The notes beneath the pieces are model-generated. The model worked only from the letters and a program-made list of their open reading frames with translations. It ran no database searches and was not told the DNA's origin. A program made the position numbers and the translations under genes. Shown piece by piece: positions 35,246 to 43,312 of a stretch of DNA of 64,000 nucleotides. The stretch is from Comamonas avium (GTDB lineage: Bacteria; Pseudomonadota; Gammaproteobacteria; Burkholderiales; Burkholderiaceae_C), in NCBI RefSeq assembly GCF_014836675.1, contig NZ_JACSQK010000008.1, forward strand, positions 94,382-158,381, in the 5' to 3' direction. Numbering within the stretch: the stretch's first letter is position 1; the number at the start of each line of letters is the position of its first letter.

Positions 35246-35275
35246 AACAGATTGCTTTAGGTTGGAGCAGTATTA

Positions 35276-35803
35276 ATGAAAGGGTCTTGTGTGAAAAAGG
35301 GTGAGGTGTTTAAAGGGCGAGTAGATCAGGATGGGTCAGGCGAAGCCGTCAATAACGTAATTTGGGCACGCCAAGCATCGGTTAATCAGGACTGTCAAAA
35401 CCGAGTTGACGTAAAGGCCCTTACGGGTAGGGGCACCCTGGCTAATCTGCGACATGAAGTTGCCAAGATTGACGAGCTTGTTTCAAAGATGAATGAGATT
35501 GTCCAAATGACTAAATCCATTCCCGGACTGGGCATCTATTTGGTCTTGCACCAGCGCACATCCAGTGGTTATGTTTTTCTACGCTGGCGCGAAAGGCTGG
35601 GCAGTAACCGCCATCTCAATTGGGATGATGTGCCTGACCTCACGCGAGGACAGCCGCCGGAAGTTCGTAAATGGTGTCAAGACACATCGGCCTATGCACA
35701 AGAACTCAATGCAATGCACCTGCGTTCACGTGAAGCAATCAAAGGGATTCGCAAGCAAGTCCAGCAGCGCGATCCTCACTTATTTCAGCGAAACATTTTT
35801 TAA
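35276..35803 (+). CDS. DUF3158 family ICE protein
   Basis: 175 residues. It resembles the DUF3158 proteins encoded between the PFL_4669-family gene and ssb in PFGI-1-type elements. The middle (LANLRHEVAKIDELVSKMNE; GYVFLRWRERLGSNRHLNW) and the helical end are the recognisable parts. The first 40 residues are variable. ATG at 35276. No enzymatic motif; probably DNA-associated. Same strand and spacing as its neighbours. Confidence 0.75.
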   Translation: MKGSCVKKGEVFKGRVDQDGSGEAVNNVIWARQASVNQDCQNRVDVKALTGRGTLANLRHEVAKIDELVSKMNEIVQMTKSIPGLGIYLVLHQRTSSGYVFLRWRERLGSNRHLNWDDVPDLTRGQPPEVRKWCQDTSAYAQELNAMHLRSREAIKGIRKQVQQRDPHLFQRNIF

Positions 35804-35871
35804 GCGTTATCTGCATATCCTGCTGTGGTGCGGCAGGCCATGCTTTTATGTAGCACCGCGAGGAATCTTCA

Positions 35872-36288
35872 ATGCAAAACCTATTTATTGGCAAAGGCAA
35901 TTTGGCCAGTTCTCCCGAACTGAAAATTCTCAATGGCCGCAATGGCGAGTTTCAAGTTGCGACAATGCGTGTGATGTTTGCGCGTTACAGCCGAAACAAG
36001 GAAACCAACGAGGTTGAACAAACAGGTGGGTTTTGGCGTGAAGTGGAAATCTATGGCTACAAGGCAGCGGATGTGGCCAAACATTTGCGCAAGGGCTCAC
36101 GTGTTCTGGTGATTGGTGAGGAACACGATTACACCGGTACCGATGATGGTGGCAATGAGGTGCAAGTAATCAAAATCGTTGCAGAAGATGTGGCCCTGCA
36201 ACTGACGCGTATTGAAAAAATCATCTTTGCCGCGCCTGCAGCTCGGCAATCACAGCAAGAGCCGGATTACTCCGAAGTACCCCAATAA
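35872..36288 (+). CDS. ssb: Single-stranded DNA-binding protein of the ICE
   Basis: 138 residues with one OB-fold (about 3-110: LFIGKGNLASSPELKILNGR; FWREVEIYGYKAADVAKHLR; KGSRVLVIGEEHDYTG). The C-terminus ends DYSEVPQ rather than the DDDIPF-like tail that recruits chromosomal partners. Element SSBs of this type protect transferred or replicating DNA. Follows DUF3158 by 68 bp. In complete elements topB usually comes next; here it does not. Confidence 0.88.
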   Translation: MQNLFIGKGNLASSPELKILNGRNGEFQVATMRVMFARYSRNKETNEVEQTGGFWREVEIYGYKAADVAKHLRKGSRVLVIGEEHDYTGTDDGGNEVQVIKIVAEDVALQLTRIEKIIFAAPAARQSQQEPDYSEVPQ

Positions 36289-36307
36289 TTAATTCAAGGA
36301 GGCTCAA

Positions 36308-36622
36308 ATGGGTGAGCGCATTCAACTGACACAGACAGAAGAATTGATTGTTTTGGATGACGCCAAATATTTCATGATCTTGCTTTTAAGTCTTGAAATG
36401 AAAGACAGCGAAGCACCTGCGTATTTGCATGTACGCCGTTTGAAAGGTCACGATTGTTTGGGTCATTGCTTGCAGCAAACGGACGGCAGCTGGGATGCAC
36501 GACTGAATGTGATTTATGACGATGCCAGCAACAGCGACTCAGTGCTGCTTGGCAATTTTGATCATCGGGTCGATGCCATCATTCACCTGTGGCAGCAGCG
36601 CAAACAAGCCTTCAGCATTTGA
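36308..36622 (+). CDS. Hypothetical ICE protein
   Basis: 104 residues, no recognised family. Acidic, with beta-prone segments (AYLHVRRLKGHDCLGHCLQQ) and no membrane segment. Very good ribosome-binding site (AAGGAGG) seven bases before the ATG, which supports it as a real gene. Between ssb and the SNF2 helicase. Confidence 0.65.
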   Translation: MGERIQLTQTEELIVLDDAKYFMILLLSLEMKDSEAPAYLHVRRLKGHDCLGHCLQQTDGSWDARLNVIYDDASNSDSVLLGNFDHRVDAIIHLWQQRKQAFSI

Positions 36623-36684
36623 ATTTCTAGGCCTCCTAGTGACGCAAAACGTCGCCACCTCAAAATTTGTCACAGGAGTGGTTA

Positions 36685-38649
36685 GTGAATTTAAGTCCTC
36701 AGCTTCAACCTGTAGCCCTAGCCCCGGTCAACATCTCACCACCGGAGCTGCTGCTCAAAGCCTGCAGCGATGGCCAGCGACTGGGCCTGCAGCTGGTAGC
36801 TGTTTCAGGGCTGCAGCGTCCGCTGGCTGATTACGGCGGCTGGTGGTGTTCAGCCAGGCGCATGTGGCTACTGAGTGCGACCTCACCAGAAAGAGTCCTG
36901 GAAGTCCTGCAGCATGCCTATGCGGGCCAGTTCGTGGATCTGGAGGAAGCGGATGTCACCTTGCGTGCCGCCATGGCAGGGCCTCAAGCTGACTACTTTA
37001 CCGAGCTGCTGGATGTACAGGTCTTTCCGCTGGCCAAGGGCGACTTGTCGCGTGGCATGTGGGCAGTGAGCTTTCAATACGATCCGCTGTGTGTGCAGGC
37101 CATGCGCAGCCTTGGCGGTTATTTCCACAAGCATGCCGCAGCATGGCAAGTGCGGGCCGAGCCGAATGCAATTGAGCAGCGTCTTGCAAGCATTGCAGGC
37201 GTCAAATCAGAATTTATCTTTGTCCATGAGCAGCCGGTAGTTCTGGAAGAACTCAGTGACTCCAGCTCGCAGGGTTCACCCATTGTTGTGCCTGCAGCTC
37301 CACCACCCCAAGGGGGAGGCGCTGGCGCCAAAGATGAAGAGGGCAGTGGCTTCTTTTCTACCGAGCGTGACCACGATGATGGGCTGCAGGTTGACCAAGA
37401 GTTGCTGGATGGCATGCAAGCACAGGGCTTGCTGCGTGACTACCAGGCGCAAGGTGTTGCCTTCATGGTGTCCCAGACTGGTGCCTGCATGGGGGATGAC
37501 ATGGGGCTTGGCAAGAGTCGTCAGACGGTGGTGGCCAGCCGCATGGCCGCAGGCAAGCAACGCGTACTGATCGCCTGTCCTGCTTCGCTGCGCTTGAACT
37601 GGGAGCGGGAGATCAAGATGGTGTACCCAGATGCTGTGATTGGCATGGTGGGTGAAGACCGCATGGCCACGCTGCAAGGGTGCGACTGGGTGATTGGCAA
37701 CTATGAGCGTATGGGCGGTCTGGTGCGTGAAGTAGGGCTTGAGTTTGCCGTCATGGCCGTCGACGAAGCCCACTATCTCAAGGAGTACCAAAGCGGCCGC
37801 ACGCGCAATGTGTTCATGCTGGCGGCACGTATCCAGCGCTGCTATGTGGTCACAGGCACGCCCTTGCTTAATCGTGAGGTGGAAATGCACACCTTGCTGC
37901 GCATCACTGGTCATCGCCTGGGGCACCTGTCACTGGCTGACTTCCGCAAGTCCTATGCAGGTTCGCCTGAAAAGCGTGCAGCTCTTGCCAGCGCTATTGA
38001 AGGCTGGATGATCCGGCGCAGCAAGTCGGTACTGTCTGAGCTGGGCAGTAAGCAGCGGCAGATGCGGTACATCTCACCCGCTGAAGGCATGGACGCATAC
38101 AAGGAGATCTATGCTGACATGACGCTGCAAGCGATGCCAAAGATTGTGCGCCTGCGTAAGACACTTGAAACGCTGAAGATTCCATTCTTGGTCGAGACCG
38201 TCCAGGCCATGGGCGAGGACGACAAGATCATCATCTTTTGCGAGTACATGAGTTCGGTCCAGGTGCTTAAAGACACGCTGAGTGCCTTGCAGATTCGCTG
38301 TGTCAGTCTGGTGGGGTCTGACTCGGCCAAACGCCGTCAAGCCGCTGTAGATGCGTTCCAGGATGATCCAGAGGTGAAAGTCTTTATTGGCTCAACCATG
38401 GCTGCTGGGGTGGGTATCACTTTGACTGCGGCAAACATCGTGGCATTTGCATCCATGCCTTGGACGCCGGCTCTGATGCGTCAGGCTGAAGATCGAGCAT
38501 ACAGGCTAGGACAGAAGCGCGATGTGCTTGTTTTAGTGCCAATCATTTCTGGAACGATCGATGACGGGGTTCTTGCTCTTCAAGACAACAAACGGACAAC
38601 TGAAGTTGAAGTGATTGAAGCTGCAAAGATGGCGCTTCCTGCTCAATAG
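36685..38649 (+). CDS. SNF2-family DNA-dependent ATPase/helicase
   Basis: 654 residues. N-terminal 230 residues are of unknown fold (possibly HARP-like), followed by a SNF2 ATPase: Walker A GDDMGLGKSRQT (about 269-280), Walker B/motif II DEAHYLKEY (about 360), and the helicase C lobe with motif V/VI GSTMAAGVGITLTAANIV and QAEDRAYRLGQ. Resembles SMARCAL1-type remodellers in layout. GTG start at 36685 with AGGAG eight bases upstream; a TTG at 36667 is also in frame. It stands where topB and transfer genes normally follow in this ICE family, so it may be a substitute, a defence/anti-defence cargo or a replication-fork factor. Confidence 0.87.
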   Translation: MNLSPQLQPVALAPVNISPPELLLKACSDGQRLGLQLVAVSGLQRPLADYGGWWCSARRMWLLSATSPERVLEVLQHAYAGQFVDLEEADVTLRAAMAGPQADYFTELLDVQVFPLAKGDLSRGMWAVSFQYDPLCVQAMRSLGGYFHKHAAAWQVRAEPNAIEQRLASIAGVKSEFIFVHEQPVVLEELSDSSSQGSPIVVPAAPPPQGGGAGAKDEEGSGFFSTERDHDDGLQVDQELLDGMQAQGLLRDYQAQGVAFMVSQTGACMGDDMGLGKSRQTVVASRMAAGKQRVLIACPASLRLNWEREIKMVYPDAVIGMVGEDRMATLQGCDWVIGNYERMGGLVREVGLEFAVMAVDEAHYLKEYQSGRTRNVFMLAARIQRCYVVTGTPLLNREVEMHTLLRITGHRLGHLSLADFRKSYAGSPEKRAALASAIEGWMIRRSKSVLSELGSKQRQMRYISPAEGMDAYKEIYADMTLQAMPKIVRLRKTLETLKIPFLVETVQAMGEDDKIIIFCEYMSSVQVLKDTLSALQIRCVSLVGSDSAKRRQAAVDAFQDDPEVKVFIGSTMAAGVGITLTAANIVAFASMPWTPALMRQAEDRAYRLGQKRDVLVLVPIISGTIDDGVLALQDNKRTTEVEVIEAAKMALPAQ

Positions 38650-38962
38650 CTCAGCTCAGTCAATTATTTTTACACGCGTACCAGCGGTGAATTTTGGTAG
38701 ATACCTAAGTGAACTCCATCAAGTGAGTTCGCGAGTTTGCGATCCTCCAACCTTGTAGTGCCAGGTCAACGAACTGCATGGCAGTACAGCCATTCTGCAA
38801 GATTTACAGAAAATTCCTCGAACGGCAGTCGTGGCATAGCCACGGTTAGGAGGGGTAGTTTCTTCAATTAGGACCTTTAGAACAAAGCACCCAGTTCAAC
38901 GATCAGTTAATACTTAAAAAACAGGTAATTTTTCGTGTCAAGTATTAGCAAAGCAGCTTCGT
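38650..38962. other. 313-bp interval at the right flank of the ICE module
   Basis: No gene recognised. The + strand stays open for short stretches only. This is the place where ICE-type genes give way to chromosomal-type genes; no tRNA and no direct repeat matching the 27-kb side was noticed by eye. Confidence 0.4.
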
Positions 38963-39862
38963 TTAGCGTTTCATTAGTAGGTGGCTGAGTGCCGTTTCCA
39001 GTTGGGGATGCTGCCACTTAAATCCCAACGCTTGTGCGCGTTGCGGATGTAAATATTGTCCTGCTAGAAGTAGTACGGACATGTCACCCAAAGCCAAGCG
39101 TAGCGCCCAAGCTGGTACAGGCAGCATTGTCGGACGGTGCAAGCTGCGGGCAAGTGTCTGCGTGAAGTTAATATTGCGCACTGCTTCTGGAGCGCAGGCG
39201 TTGAAGGGGCCGTTGCAATCTTCTTGGTGCAGCAGGTGATCAATCAGGCGGACCTGGTCGTCGATGTGTATCCAAGGCATCCACTGCTGGCCATTGCCAA
39301 GTTTGCCGCCTAGGCCTAACTTGAATAAGGGCAGCAGACGTGCCAGCATTCCGCCCTGTGAGGCTAATACAGGCGCAGTGCGCACTAGTGCAACGCGGAC
39401 ACCGATGCTGCGGGCGCGCTCGGCCTCATGCTCCCAAGCGATGCACAGCTGGCTTCCGAAATCGGTTGCTCCGGCCGGGCTGCTTTCATCCAGCCAGGTA
39501 TCACCGCCATCGCCGTACCATCCAGCAGCCGAGCCTGATACCAGCACGCGCGGCGGCCGGGGCTGCTGCTCGATCCAGTCCACTAGGGTTCGCGTCAAAT
39601 CCACGCGGCTGGCCCACAGCACTTGTCGGCGTGCGGTGCTCCACGGGCGGTCAGCAATTGGTGCGCCAGCCAGATTCACCACTGCGTCCAAAGGTGTGCC
39701 ATCCAGCTCGGGCAGATGGGCAATACCGCGTGCGCCGCAGCACAGTCGTAGCACCTTACTTGGCTCACGGCTCCAGACCCAGAGTTCGTGGCCTTGGTGT
39801 TGCCAGTGCTGGCATAGGGCTTGTCCAATCAGGCCTGTGCCGCCAGTTAGAAGGATGCGCAT
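38963..39862 (-). CDS. TIGR01777-family NAD(P)-dependent epimerase (SDR39U1-like)
   Basis: 299 residues, extended SDR fold. The N-terminal Rossmann motif is TGGTGLIGQALC (about 6-17), with VNLAGAPI and YGDGG segments and the DUF1731 C-terminal domain (WQHPQLETAL). These proteins are often linked to cell-division or light-stress gene groups, but the substrate is unknown. Downstream of the litR-like gene on the same strand, 221 bp apart. May belong to the light-regulated cluster. Confidence 0.88.
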   Translation of the reverse strand: MRILLTGGTGLIGQALCQHWQHQGHELWVWSREPSKVLRLCCGARGIAHLPELDGTPLDAVVNLAGAPIADRPWSTARRQVLWASRVDLTRTLVDWIEQQPRPPRVLVSGSAAGWYGDGGDTWLDESSPAGATDFGSQLCIAWEHEAERARSIGVRVALVRTAPVLASQGGMLARLLPLFKLGLGGKLGNGQQWMPWIHIDDQVRLIDHLLHQEDCNGPFNACAPEAVRNINFTQTLARSLHRPTMLPVPAWALRLALGDMSVLLLAGQYLHPQRAQALGFKWQHPQLETALSHLLMKR

Positions 39863-40083
39863 AAGATTCTCCTTGGGGGGATACGTAAGCCAATGGATTC
39901 CCAGGTCAGGTATTCACCATCGAAGGCTCAAAAGACGCCGCTATCTTGTGCCAGCATTAAGGCTTGTCCGATGGTGTTTAGGGTAATGCTCACCGCGCAG
40001 ATTGGGAAATTTTGCGATCCGCTCAGACATCGTAAATTGCAAGTTCTTGAAGAGCTATGGGCTAGAGCAATAAGACAAATTGC

Positions 40084-41022
40084 TTACTGTTGATCGCGCC
40101 ATTGGGTCACTAGTGCGGGTATGCCTTGAAGAGCTTGCATGGCCGTAATGCCTTCCAAGCTTTTCTGGTAAAGAGCCTGACAAGATCCTCCAACCCATAT
40201 GCCTGTGTCAGCATCCAACTCGCTACGTAGTGCGCGCAGGCTGGCGTGAACGCTGACTTGGTTGTGCAAGTTGCTGAAGCTGAGCGCAACAATGTCTACT
40301 TTGTGGGCACTTGCAGCACGAGCGATGTCGGTAATGGGTGTTTGCGTACCCAGAGAAATGCATTCGCATCCTTCCAAAGTGAGCAGCGCCTCCACCATTA
40401 GTAGGCCTAAGCCATGCATCTCTTGAGGGAACGTGGTTAGCAACACCTTGGGACTTTTGCTCAGTTCAGAGTGTTTTAAATTGCCAAGGCTGCTGCGTAA
40501 GACATTGGTGACTACCTCTGTGTATAGGTGTTCTTCAAACACTTCAAATCTGCCCTGTGCCCAAGATTCCCCCACTGCGATAGACAGCGGTGCAACAACC
40601 TCTGTCACAAATGCCCCGAGCCCTTTGCGCATAAGGGTCCGCTGCAGGTCATCGCGCAATAAAGCGGATTGGTGACATTCGATTGCGAGTAGCAGCCTTT
40701 GCGTTTCTTCTGAAGCAGTCGGTGCTTTTTTGTTTGTCTTGGACAAATCCGAGATTTTGTCTAATAGCTCATAAATTGATTCATCGCTGAGATGGGCTAC
40801 CTTGCCTGGCCTGTGTCCTGCATCTAACAAGCGGCGAATACGTTTTAGACGTTGCACCTGCTCGTGAGGGTAGAGGCGGTCATCAGACGCATCTCGCAGA
40901 GGCTGAGGAAAACCATAGCGCTTCTCCCAAGCACGTAGAGTGTCCTTGGAGATGCCTGTTTCACGCTCAACAGCGGTAATGGACAAAGCACCATGTATTT
41001 CGTTTGGCAAAGTTGAAGTCAT
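40084..41022 (-). CDS. litR: MerR-family regulator with adenosylcobalamin-binding domain (LitR/CarH type photoreceptor)
   Basis: 312 residues. N-terminal MerR helix-turn-helix (about 12-60: LSITAVERETGISKDTLRAW, then EKRYGFPQP), then a four-helix-bundle B12 cap and a Rossmann B12 domain. Photoreceptor signatures are present: W154-x9-E164-H165 in the cap, the motif CarH uses to hold the 5'-deoxyadenosyl group, and E201-x-H203-x-x-G206, the axial-His motif (Glu instead of the usual Asp). In the dark, AdoCbl forms promote tetramer binding and repression; light breaks the Co-C bond and releases DNA. ATG at 41022; two further in-frame ATGs upstream would overlap the operators. Divergent from the lipid operon. 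Confidence 0.87.
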   Translation of the reverse strand: MTSTLPNEIHGALSITAVERETGISKDTLRAWEKRYGFPQPLRDASDDRLYPHEQVQRLKRIRRLLDAGHRPGKVAHLSDESIYELLDKISDLSKTNKKAPTASEETQRLLLAIECHQSALLRDDLQRTLMRKGLGAFVTEVVAPLSIAVGESWAQGRFEVFEEHLYTEVVTNVLRSSLGNLKHSELSKSPKVLLTTFPQEMHGLGLLMVEALLTLEGCECISLGTQTPITDIARAASAHKVDIVALSFSNLHNQVSVHASLRALRSELDADTGIWVGGSCQALYQKSLEGITAMQALQGIPALVTQWRDQQ

Positions 41023-41072
41023 TGTGCGTAGTGGTGGTGCTTTGTTGCGAGCGCCGATAGTCAACATTAGTG

Positions 41073-41116
41073 TTGGACAATAGTTTAAATTGTCCAAGAC
41101 AAACCATTGTTTGTCT
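41073..41116. promoter_or_regulatory. Tandem LitR-type operator dyads
   Basis: Dyad 1 has arms TTGGACAA / TTGTCCAA (41,073-41,097, nine-base centre) and dyad 2 has arms AGACAAA / TTTGTCT (41,097-41,116, six-base centre). Both share the half-site GACAA/TTGTC and their centres lie about 21.5 bp apart, that is, two helical turns on the same face. TTGTCT of dyad 2 (41,111-41,116) can be the -35 of the rightward operon with TTATAC 17 bp downstream. Regulation by the neighbouring LitR-like protein is inferred. Confidence 0.7.
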
Positions 41117-41181
41117 ATTACATTAGCTGCAAGTTATACATATTTTTGTTGCACAAGCGCTCGCACAACACAAGGTGACCT

Positions 41182-42495
41182 ATGAAAGTAGCTGTGATTG
41201 GTTCTGGTATCTCAGGCTTGGCTGCAGCTTTTAGATTGAACAAGCACGCTCATGTGACCTTGCTGGAAGCAGGTTCTTACTTTGGAGGTCACACCAATAC
41301 CTTGGATGTAACCCTGCCAGACGCGCAAGGCAAGCTTGTTACACATGGCGTAGATACGGGATTTTTAGTGTTCAACGAGAGAACGTATCCTGCTTTGATC
41401 TCTTTGCTAAAGAGCTTAAAAGTTCCGACTGTGTGTACGGATATGTCTTTTTCTGTGCAGGTGCCAAGCGCTGGCTTGCTTGGCGGTTCACTCGAATGGA
41501 ATGGTGCAAATTTTTCTTCGGTGTTTGCGCAGCGCACAAATCTTTTTCGACCTCGTTTTTGGAGGATGCTGCGCGAGGTTTTGCGTTTTAACCAACTGTG
41601 CACACGTATTGCTGAGGCCAACGAAGAAGCTGTATTGACACAGCCGTTATCTGAATTCTTGAAAGTACACAGGTTCGACAGCGAATTTCGGGATTGGTAT
41701 TTTTTACCAATGCTGGGCTGCATCTGGAGTTGCCCCACCGATCAAATGCTGCAATTTCCAGTGGCCACAATGATTCGGTTCTGCCACAACCATGGTTTGG
41801 TCCAGGTAAACAATCGTCCCAAATGGTGGACGATCCCCGGAGGTGCAAGGCAGTATGTGCAGAAGATCACCAGCCAGTTAGCCGAAGTGCGGCTGAACGC
41901 TGCTGTCGAGCGTATTGTTCGCAATGTGCATGGTGTAGAGATACAGATCGCGGGCCAGGTTGAGCATTTCGATGCGGTTGTATTGGCGGTACATAGTGAT
42001 CAAGCTTTGCGTTTGCTTGACCAGCCTACAGCACAAGAGCAACGCGTTTTAGGTGCTATCAAGTACCAGCCTAACGTGGCTGTGTTGCACACGGATGAAT
42101 CTGTTATGCCGATGCACAAAGCAGCTTGGGCCGCTTGGAATTATGAGCGTGCACCTTCGGCCTCACGTGAGTCATCTCGCGTGTGCTTGCACTACTGGAT
42201 CAACAAACTCCAACCCTTGCCTTTTGCTCAGACAGTCGTGGTGTCGCTAAATCCTGCTCGTGCCATTGATGAATCCAAGGTATTGGCAACGATTGACTAT
42301 GCGCATCCTGTTTTCGATCTGGAAGCGATACGTGCACAGGCCTTGATTCCAGAGCTCCAAGGTCAGCAGCGTACATGGTTCTGTGGGGCTTGGACTGGCT
42401 ACGGTTTCCACGAGGACGGTTTGAAGTCAGGCTATGGAGCCGCAGAAAGTCTGCTGAACGCTCAGCTTTCTAGGTTTGAGAGGGAGGCCGCATGA
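41182..42495 (+). CDS. FAD-dependent amine oxidase / desaturase-like protein
   Basis: 437 residues. Rossmann FAD motif GSGISGLAAAFRLNKHAHVT and the second half GGHTNTLD at the N-terminus, then an NAD(P)-binding amine-oxidase-like fold ending in TWFCGAWTGYGFHEDGLKSG. The family is known from light- and singlet-oxygen-induced clusters, where it appears with a Cfa-type methyltransferase and DUF1365. A membrane fatty-acid-modifying role, for instance oxidising or dehydrogenating acyl chains, is inferred. First gene of the operon; the next start overlaps its stop by 4 bp. Confidence 0.85.
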   Translation: MKVAVIGSGISGLAAAFRLNKHAHVTLLEAGSYFGGHTNTLDVTLPDAQGKLVTHGVDTGFLVFNERTYPALISLLKSLKVPTVCTDMSFSVQVPSAGLLGGSLEWNGANFSSVFAQRTNLFRPRFWRMLREVLRFNQLCTRIAEANEEAVLTQPLSEFLKVHRFDSEFRDWYFLPMLGCIWSCPTDQMLQFPVATMIRFCHNHGLVQVNNRPKWWTIPGGARQYVQKITSQLAEVRLNAAVERIVRNVHGVEIQIAGQVEHFDAVVLAVHSDQALRLLDQPTAQEQRVLGAIKYQPNVAVLHTDESVMPMHKAAWAAWNYERAPSASRESSRVCLHYWINKLQPLPFAQTVVVSLNPARAIDESKVLATIDYAHPVFDLEAIRAQALIPELQGQQRTWFCGAWTGYGFHEDGLKSGYGAAESLLNAQLSRFEREAA

Positions 42496-43307
42496 ACCAT
42501 GTCAAACAAGCGTCGCTGACTGAGCTGCCTTTGATTGGATTTGGCTACGTTCGACACAAACGTTTGCGTCCCCGCGTGCATCGTTTTGTATACCCTACTT
42601 TTTTTCTCCTGCTGCCTATGCGCACGTTGCAAAGGCAACCGAGTAATGCAGGTGTCTTGGCATTGAATCGTCCGGGCATTCTTGGTTTTCGGGATAGTGA
42701 CCACGGAGACGGCCGCAACGCTGCGCAAGGCGGTGCGTTGTCATGGGTAGAAGAAGTTTTACACGCTCAAGGCATTTTCGACGCTGATGGTGAAATTTGG
42801 CTGCAGTGCTACCCATGTGTGCTGGGCTATAGCTTCAAGCCGGTTAGTTTTTGGTACTGCCAGCGCAGCGATGGCATTTTGCGGGCAATTGTTGTCGAGG
42901 TGAACAACACCTTTGGTGAGCGCCATACCTACGTACTGGATCGGCCTCAGTATGGTCAGGAAGTGATGGCGGATAAGGTTTTTCACGTTTCCCCTTTTTG
43001 TCCAATAGAGGGCGGGTACCGGTTTGAATTCAAACGCACAGGCGAGCACGGCTTGGGAGCTGTAAGTGTGCGCGTGGACTACGACGATGCCCATGGTCCA
43101 CTGCTGCTGACAGGCGTGGGGGGGCGTTTGCAACTGCTGAACGCTTCTACACGCAGGTATGCGCTGTGGCACTACCCGTTGATGACGCTCGTGGTCACGG
43201 TGCGTATCCATTGGCATGCGCTGCGGTTGTGGCTCAAGCGGGTGCCTTTTTTCAGCAAGCCGCAGCCGCCTTTGCAGTCGGTTTCCCGATCATCAACGCC
43301 ACGATAA
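42492..43307 (+). CDS. DUF1365 family protein
   Basis: 271 residues. Family blocks at the N-terminus (GYVRHKRLRPRVHRFVYPTF) and the middle (CYPCVLGYSFKPVSFWYCQR; VVEVNNTFGERHTYVLD). DUF1365 has no proven activity but travels with Cfa-type and amine-oxidase genes in light/singlet-oxygen regulons. Overlaps the oxidase gene by 4 bp (ATGA) and the Cfa gene starts 5 bp after its stop, so all three are tightly coupled. Confidence 0.88.
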   Translation: MNHVKQASLTELPLIGFGYVRHKRLRPRVHRFVYPTFFLLLPMRTLQRQPSNAGVLALNRPGILGFRDSDHGDGRNAAQGGALSWVEEVLHAQGIFDADGEIWLQCYPCVLGYSFKPVSFWYCQRSDGILRAIVVEVNNTFGERHTYVLDRPQYGQEVMADKVFHVSPFCPIEGGYRFEFKRTGEHGLGAVSVRVDYDDAHGPLLLTGVGGRLQLLNASTRRYALWHYPLMTLVVTVRIHWHALRLWLKRVPFFSKPQPPLQSVSRSSTPR

Positions 43308-43312
43308 AGACC

